A stretch of 64,000 bases of DNA, taken from positions 62,001 to 126,000 of the forward strand of contig CAZMXS010000001.1 of NCBI GenBank assembly GCA_964570325.1, in the 5' to 3' direction. The stretch comes from CAZMXS01 sp964570325. GTDB taxonomy: Bacteria > Verrucomicrobiota > Kiritimatiellia > CAIQIC01 > CAZMXS01. Positions 61,401-64,000 of this stretch are shown in pieces. The number at the start of each line of letters is the position of its first letter. Within the stretch, counting starts at the first letter, position 1. The notes beneath the pieces were generated by a model that was given only the letters and a program-made list of their open reading frames with translations, had not been told where the DNA came from and ran no database searches. Made by a program: the position numbers and the translations under genes.

Positions 61401-63507
61401 GGACTACGCCCGACAGTATTGGCGGAAACCGGCCCCCATGTACGTCCTGTTCGCCGGCGACACCTCCTATGATTACCGCGACTATGAGGACGTTGGCGCG
61501 GTTGATTACCTGCCCACGAAGATGATCCACGATGTCTTCGGCGAGGTTCCGTCCGACAACTGGTTTGTTTCGCTGGTCGCAACCAACACCGGCTCGGAAG
61601 ACATGTTTGTCGGGCGTTTCCCCGCGCGCTCCACCAACGACCTGGCGCGTATGATCCAGAAAACGCTCGATTATGAAGCCGCGGATCCCGAGGCGCCCTG
61701 GGCGCGGCGCGCGGCGTTCGTGGCCGATAATGGGGATCCCGAATATGAGCGCATCTGCGCGGCCACGGCCGGCTGGCTGCCAACCCACTACGTCGCCACC
61801 AACATCTGGGTCCGGACCTACGCGCAGCCCACCGACTGCCGGCCGGAGATCCTGGCCGCGTTCAACAGCGGCGCGCTGCTGATCGAGTACGCCGGACATG
61901 GCTCCTACAGCAAGTGGGCGCACGAGGGCATCTTCCGCAACGAGGACATTGCCGCCCTCACCAACGCCGCGACCACGCCGCTGGTCGTTACGCCCACCTG
62001 CATGAACGGTTACTTCGTCACCCCGGCTCACTACAACCGCGAGTGCATGGCCGAACAGCTCATACGAACGAACCGCGTCGGCGCCGCCGCCTGCCTCTCG
62101 CCATCCGGCTGGTCGGCGCCGCCTGAACAGCGCGTGCTGGCCGAGGGGCTCTTCCAGGCGATTTTCGCGGAGGGCGCCTTCGAAGCCGGCCCGGCGGTCG
62201 CGCGCGCGAAGCAGCTCCTGCTTGAACAGCACGGCACCAACGGCCTGATGGTGGCCAATACTTACGTTCTCTTCGGCGACCCGGCCCTGCGCCTGCGCCG
62301 GTGGTCCGGCTATGTGTACGACACGAACGCGCCGGCCGTCACCGCCGTCAACCCGACTAACGGCTCGATCGCCGCCGATCCGGCCGGCGCCATCCGCGTG
62401 ACCTTCAGCAAGCCAATGAACGACATCGCCACGCGCACGGCATTTGCCCTCGATCCGCCAGCCGCCGGCGCGTTCCAGTGGGACGGGAACACCCTCGTGT
62501 TCCAACCGGAAGCGGCCCTGACGCCGTTCGTCACCTACACCGTCACGCTTCACGACACCGCCTGCGACCGCACCGGCCACCGGCTGGCGGCGGACTATAC
62601 CTTCGCCTTCACGCCCACGCGCTGGACGGCCGCCGGCACAATCGCCTACGCCGGGTTGCAGTCCGGTTTGATCTACATCTTCGGCGTCGCAACGGAGGAC
62701 GACTGGCGTCCCGGCGCCACGCCCGCCCTGATTTCACAGCCGGGCGCCTACACGCTTGACCGGCCGGGCAATACGCCGATGTGGCTGCGCGCGTTCCGCG
62801 ACACCAACGGCAACGGCCTCCTGGACCCCATGGAGGCCCGCGGGGAATATATCGGGAATCCGGTGATGCTGACCCATGACTTGAATGTGGACATTACCCT
62901 CGTGGACCCCGACGCGGACAGCGACGGCCTGCCCGACTGGGTCGAGGACAACGGCGGCATTTACTACGGCGCCACGCGCACCGGCAGCAACCCAAACAAC
63001 GCCGACACCGATGGCGACGGCATCCCCGACGCCACCGAGGTAAATGTTTACAACAGCAATCCCGCCAATGCGGACACGGATAAGGACGGGCTGGACGACA
63101 GCGCCGAGCTGCTGGCGGGCACCAACCTGCGCAACTGGGACACCGACGGCGATCTGGTCGGCGACTATCAGGAACTGTTTGTTTACGGGACCGACCCCCT
63201 GAAAGCCGACACCGACGCCGACCACATCTGGGACGGCGACGAATTGATTGCCGGCACCAGCCCGACCAACGGTCTGGACTTCCTCCACGTCACGCAATAT
63301 GAAACGGCAGACGGCGCCGAATTCACTTTCACCTGGGAGACGCGGAGCAACCGCTGGTATGACCTCCAGGGCGCGCCGGACATCTTCGATTCCGCGACCT
63401 GGACCACACTCGAAACACGGCTGGGCGACGGCGCGACCGTTACCGCCACCAACACGCCGGCCCCCGATCTGCGCTTTTTCTGGATTAACGTGCGGCCGGC
63501 GGAGTAG
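55471..63507 (+). CDS. giant secreted C25 (gingipain-type) peptidase with repeat stalk and calcium-repeat C-terminus
   Basis: A 2678-residue exported protein. After the signal peptide (GLSILLIAGPAFGTG) come two similar beta-sandwich domains (WISPNANNNPTRWDNE; WISPSGSSNDTGNWEYRE) with a fibronectin-like unit between. Residues about 540-1270 are repeats of about 50 residues (VAGNWVNNGSFSNNSGTVNF), probably a beta-helical stalk. A first calcium motif is at about 1515. The peptidase C25 domain covers about 1925-2280, with H2143 in EYAGHGSYS and C2177 in VTPTCMNGYF. Then follow a Big_5-like domain (VTFSKPMND), several DTDGDGIPDATE-type repeats and a final domain. I start at ATG 55471, since GGGAGGG precedes it; ATG 55438 is upstream in frame. 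Arg/Lys specificity cannot be assumed. Confidence 0.9.
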   Translation: MRTMHFGSKRSRDGRQIISGMGLSILLIAGPAFGTGWISPNANNNPTRWDNETLARDSNVITYASCTPSKTGWGQALELYCDPIKCRRIRVNADYQPGVSSVRLEIRLYPSGTWQNIYEGSFSNQDWQIVTFNTTNISGARWTWNFTDTITFWLYELEFFEEGATITVPACETLDASSVEGTTVILHGNLTDDGGDLCQWRMQYGLTSSYSTNTEWVGNEVAPTHFSKLLVDLPTNTTYHFRAQVQNSAGIASGEDKEFTTGPPATGWISPSGSSNDTGNWEYRERAYDDNVATVARCRHPMGNPVWSPYIYLTHSIMICDGIEFYARRTAEFDMGEVGVLRNGAWTNVFSANFTNHVWTEAWFPKGTVTQARARFRLTSTSYGLDYELNEFKFHRLVDTIISGRFNGNTPVTLVINGVTNNTFTNFTTNVFSFAVSVGAGSKILIFYNDNNPATNNGAVVTLATGYNMTDLDLTDGELIVRNDYGSGLSNADLIQATTGDADIPYSYSGTSIIVSNAALNVPAGHTYAPGTNSLTLYSNLVYNGTLNNTSGTVTFAGNTRITGKADASFYNVTVAGTLYAPTGTMSVAGNWVNNGSFSNNSGTVNFNGNTTISGTRTSLFHNVTISGNLGAPAVMGVAGNWVNNGAFSNNLGQVIFNGNTTISGSSDTTFDDLTIAAGATLTGPSGTLTVNGNWNNAGGAYNHNNGTVVIGGTTASTNSGNTTFYNLACTTPGRAIYFTPGSTQTVAGTFTMAGDSTSQILLRSTVAGSKWKLDLPNTDQSVTYVNVRDSDALNHTVTVSGGTDSGNNNANWIFASSRYWVGGTGNWSDTNHWSLTSGGPGGASVPTTNQLAIFNSASGTGTATINVPANIKGLSILAGTTMTIAEGTNLFTVGTAGWEQKGGTYTGGSGTLTVNGTFLLTNGTFTAPSGLFSLSGNFTRRGGTYNPNGGTIAFDGSTLITQTVTNSFANVIINGELTAPAYLIINSNFVNNGTFNAGAGIVRFASNTVVSGASTSVFNNLLITGQFTSHSNWLSIANSLTNNGTFNANGGTVAFTGWTMLGGNSTSQFNNVVINGWLTPGATRPIMVAGDWINNGNFYHNDGSVIFNGASAISGTNVTVFNNFTIAGAVTAPAGEMRVAGNWVNNGAFNANGGMVTFNGQTTISGASSNQFNHVTLWGNLTAPTGTIYVAGNWINDGSFTHNNGTVFFNGTSLIGGGVVTTFKNVIIGADAAVTGPASTLNVAGNWNGSAGYYYNNGGRVILPGTTTQWVSTGGAWLNGTNNWKNNWGTLIVSNGSAGGVYFTDGFKANYFIDTVPGSTLYFRTQEEVTNVYEFGAVGGLTLQGSSSQRIILRRYGGSGTNQWELTPTAASFNWTVNYVDVQNSVNSGSSAIYPTNSLDSGNTENWFVPTLVEFGWLYAIGRDGAVTVRWKTESEVNNAGFNVYRAPAADGPYARLNPTLIRGLGNSVMGGEYKFEDGAATNGATYYYLVESVEYDGRAQLFGPSAAQPGRDSDGDGMTDDWEDFYGLDKGLDDAGGNPDGDGWTNLQEFQRDTNPYQDEGETGAGGGGGPPTAGGADLYKLTVDADGIYRLDAAYLSTYTTNLAAWVVSNIHIFCQGAAIPLLYHDEDDAAFGTNDYVEFFGRGLNTRFSGDNIYWLCPWTNAGPIMPAVGNGSGTLQTTAPFTEHFEENAYYEPELPDEYPDDDHWFFYDSLWVIGPETNTLDFFPTLSGVAGGSATGLLTVALRGLNEGTNTVRVWLNGAACPDAVWTGLHQYAYAAPISQAGLLEGTNTVTLSLIGDEETFSRDVLINWFEIAYTRDLTAANGALLFTNRAGGAAAWQVGGFAAADVRVLRVGDTGDVAVAVVTNVTVSGAGPYAAVFADNAPAGAAYALAAANALRRPAACVAEESSNLRSATNQADYLIIAYEPFRETLAPLIADRAARGLNVKVVGLTDVYDDFNFGIRSPYAIRDFLDYARQYWRKPAPMYVLFAGDTSYDYRDYEDVGAVDYLPTKMIHDVFGEVPSDNWFVSLVATNTGSEDMFVGRFPARSTNDLARMIQKTLDYEAADPEAPWARRAAFVADNGDPEYERICAATAGWLPTHYVATNIWVRTYAQPTDCRPEILAAFNSGALLIEYAGHGSYSKWAHEGIFRNEDIAALTNAATTPLVVTPTCMNGYFVTPAHYNRECMAEQLIRTNRVGAAACLSPSGWSAPPEQRVLAEGLFQAIFAEGAFEAGPAVARAKQLLLEQHGTNGLMVANTYVLFGDPALRLRRWSGYVYDTNAPAVTAVNPTNGSIAADPAGAIRVTFSKPMNDIATRTAFALDPPAAGAFQWDGNTLVFQPEAALTPFVTYTVTLHDTACDRTGHRLAADYTFAFTPTRWTAAGTIAYAGLQSGLIYIFGVATEDDWRPGATPALISQPGAYTLDRPGNTPMWLRAFRDTNGNGLLDPMEARGEYIGNPVMLTHDLNVDITLVDPDADSDGLPDWVEDNGGIYYGATRTGSNPNNADTDGDGIPDATEVNVYNSNPANADTDKDGLDDSAELLAGTNLRNWDTDGDLVGDYQELFVYGTDPLKADTDADHIWDGDELIAGTSPTNGLDFLHVTQYETADGAEFTFTWETRSNRWYDLQGAPDIFDSATWTTLETRLGDGATVTATNTPAPDLRFFWINVRPAE
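57100..59280 (+). repeat. about 150-bp coding repeats in the stalk of the C25 protein
   Basis: Successive units encode VAGNWVNNG, then FNGNTTISG, then F-N-NVTIxGxLxAP. The same phrases return roughly every 50 codons, about twelve times, with variable drift. They are in frame and part of the giant gene. Near-identical neighbours could recombine and change stalk length. Confidence 0.8.
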
Positions 63508-63517
63508 CGGGCAATCC

Positions 63518-64000
63518 ATGCCGGAGTCCGCATCCAAACCGATTCAGGAGCTGCCGACCCGGCTGGCCGGGTTCCCTTTCACGTTACAATTTTATGATCC
63601 TGCGCTGAAATCACAGGCGGCCCGGCAGGTGCCCTTGGCGCGGCACGCCGGCGCGCGCGATTCAGTCACGCTGATGGTGCTTCCCCCAACGCGCGGCGCC
63701 GCGCGGGCACGGCGCCGGAGCATGACGGTTCGACTGGATGGCGTCGGAGGTTATTCCGGCGAGTTTGATCCGGTTACCCGCCGCGGTTGGATCCGCGTAG
63801 CGGAAGATCACCCGCTGGAGGCCCTCCTGAACGCCCTGCGCCGCATCGTGACCCTGCTCGTTTACCGGGAAGGCGGCGCCGTCATCCACGGCGCGGGTGT
63901 GCAGCGCGGGCGGCGGCTTTTCATCTTCTTCGGGCCCAGCGGCGCAGGCAAAACCACGGTCTGCGAGCTGTCGCCGGAAGCCAAGATTCTCAACGACGAT
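63518..64000 (+). CDS. HprK-like P-loop protein (3' end beyond window)
   Basis: 161 codons are visible from ATG 63518. The N-terminal part includes LVYREGGAVIHGAGVQRGRRLFIFFG, followed by Walker A GPSGAGKTT and then LSPEAKILNDD, the acidic end strand seen in HPr-kinase-like proteins. These phosphotransferase-like ATPases often occur with PqqD-like proteins in peptide-modification or surface loci. The start lies only 10 nt after the giant peptidase stop, so the two are probably cotranscribed. Classic HprK has a long N-terminal domain that is absent here. The catalytic lysine/aspartate set further on is outside the window. Confidence 0.75.
   Translation, partial: MPESASKPIQELPTRLAGFPFTLQFYDPALKSQAARQVPLARHAGARDSVTLMVLPPTRGAARARRRSMTVRLDGVGGYSGEFDPVTRRGWIRVAEDHPLEALLNALRRIVTLLVYREGGAVIHGAGVQRGRRLFIFFGPSGAGKTTVCELSPEAKILNDD

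Noticed and set aside
59512..62580. 1022-codon minus-strand open frame
   Set aside because: Same reason: opposite the C25 peptidase domain with its catalytic motifs in the plus frame; the antisense product has no recognisable fold.
1..64000. tRNA or rRNA genes
   Set aside because: Reading the gaps on both strands I found no cloverleaf-like set with the TTCGANNC arm and no rRNA text.

Overview
The window is GC-rich, densely coding DNA that most resembles the Verrucomicrobiota-Kiritimatiellota-Lentisphaerota side of the PVC bacteria. Pointers are: two GntR-head/LacI-body hybrid regulators next to secreted glycosidases; large secreted proteins with thrombospondin-type-3-like calcium repeats and a shared C-terminal domain; a Ser/Thr kinase fused to 'LRGMPL'-type leucine-rich repeats; Wza/Wzc envelope machinery; and short 7-8-base word repeats between genes. 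An orphan HydE homologue hints at anaerobic metabolism. This placement is inference from gene families. I saw no rRNA, tRNA, CRISPR array or transposase.

Layout. (1) About 1-21.1 kb, minus strand: a long glycan locus. From upstream to downstream it holds a BamE-like lipoprotein, an outer-membrane beta-barrel, Wza-like export protein, Wzc-like tyrosine autokinase, polyprenyl-phosphate sugar transferase, a NusG/RfaH-type antiterminator, an FkbM methyltransferase, a GbsR/MarR regulator with a perfect 16-bp palindrome at its promoter, an O-antigen polymerase/ligase, an ABC-2 permease, a B12-binding radical SAM gene (frameshifted), a second radical SAM gene (in-frame stop), two FkbM methyltransferases, an asparagine-synthetase-like amide ligase without the N-terminal cysteine, myo-inositol-1-phosphate synthase, and a DegT-type aminotransferase cut by the window edge. 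Together these suggest an exported glycan with methyl, amide and possibly amino-cyclitol decorations. (2) 21.2-28.9 kb: hybrid regulator, a 1545-residue secreted glycosidase, a CDP-paratose-2-epimerase-like SDR, then two truncated genes joined tail to tail. (3) 29.0-32.1 kb: MnmA, a ThiF/MoeB-like E1 enzyme and HydE. (4) 32.2-39.4 kb: six plus-strand glycosyltransferase or membrane-glycan genes. (5) 39.5-45.0 kb: a second hybrid regulator divergent from three secreted carbohydrate-active proteins. (6) 45.0-48.1 kb: the kinase-LRR-lectin protein. (7) 48.2-55.2 kb, minus: a second export set with ExeA-like ATPase, response regulator, HD-GYP protein, SLBB lipoprotein, a Wzc-like ATPase with a degenerate Walker A', and an O-antigen polymerase/ligase. 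(8) 55.5-64.0 kb, plus: a 2678-residue secreted protein with a gingipain-type C25 peptidase domain, followed by a HprK-like gene cut by the window end.

The most notable points are the two interrupted radical SAM genes lying next to each other, the module shared at the C-termini of three secreted proteins, the cysteine-less amide ligase beside inositol-phosphate synthase and an aminotransferase, the unusual kinase-LRR-lectin protein, the degenerate Wzc, the MnmA with an alternative cysteine pattern, and the truncated gene pair at about 28.64 kb.
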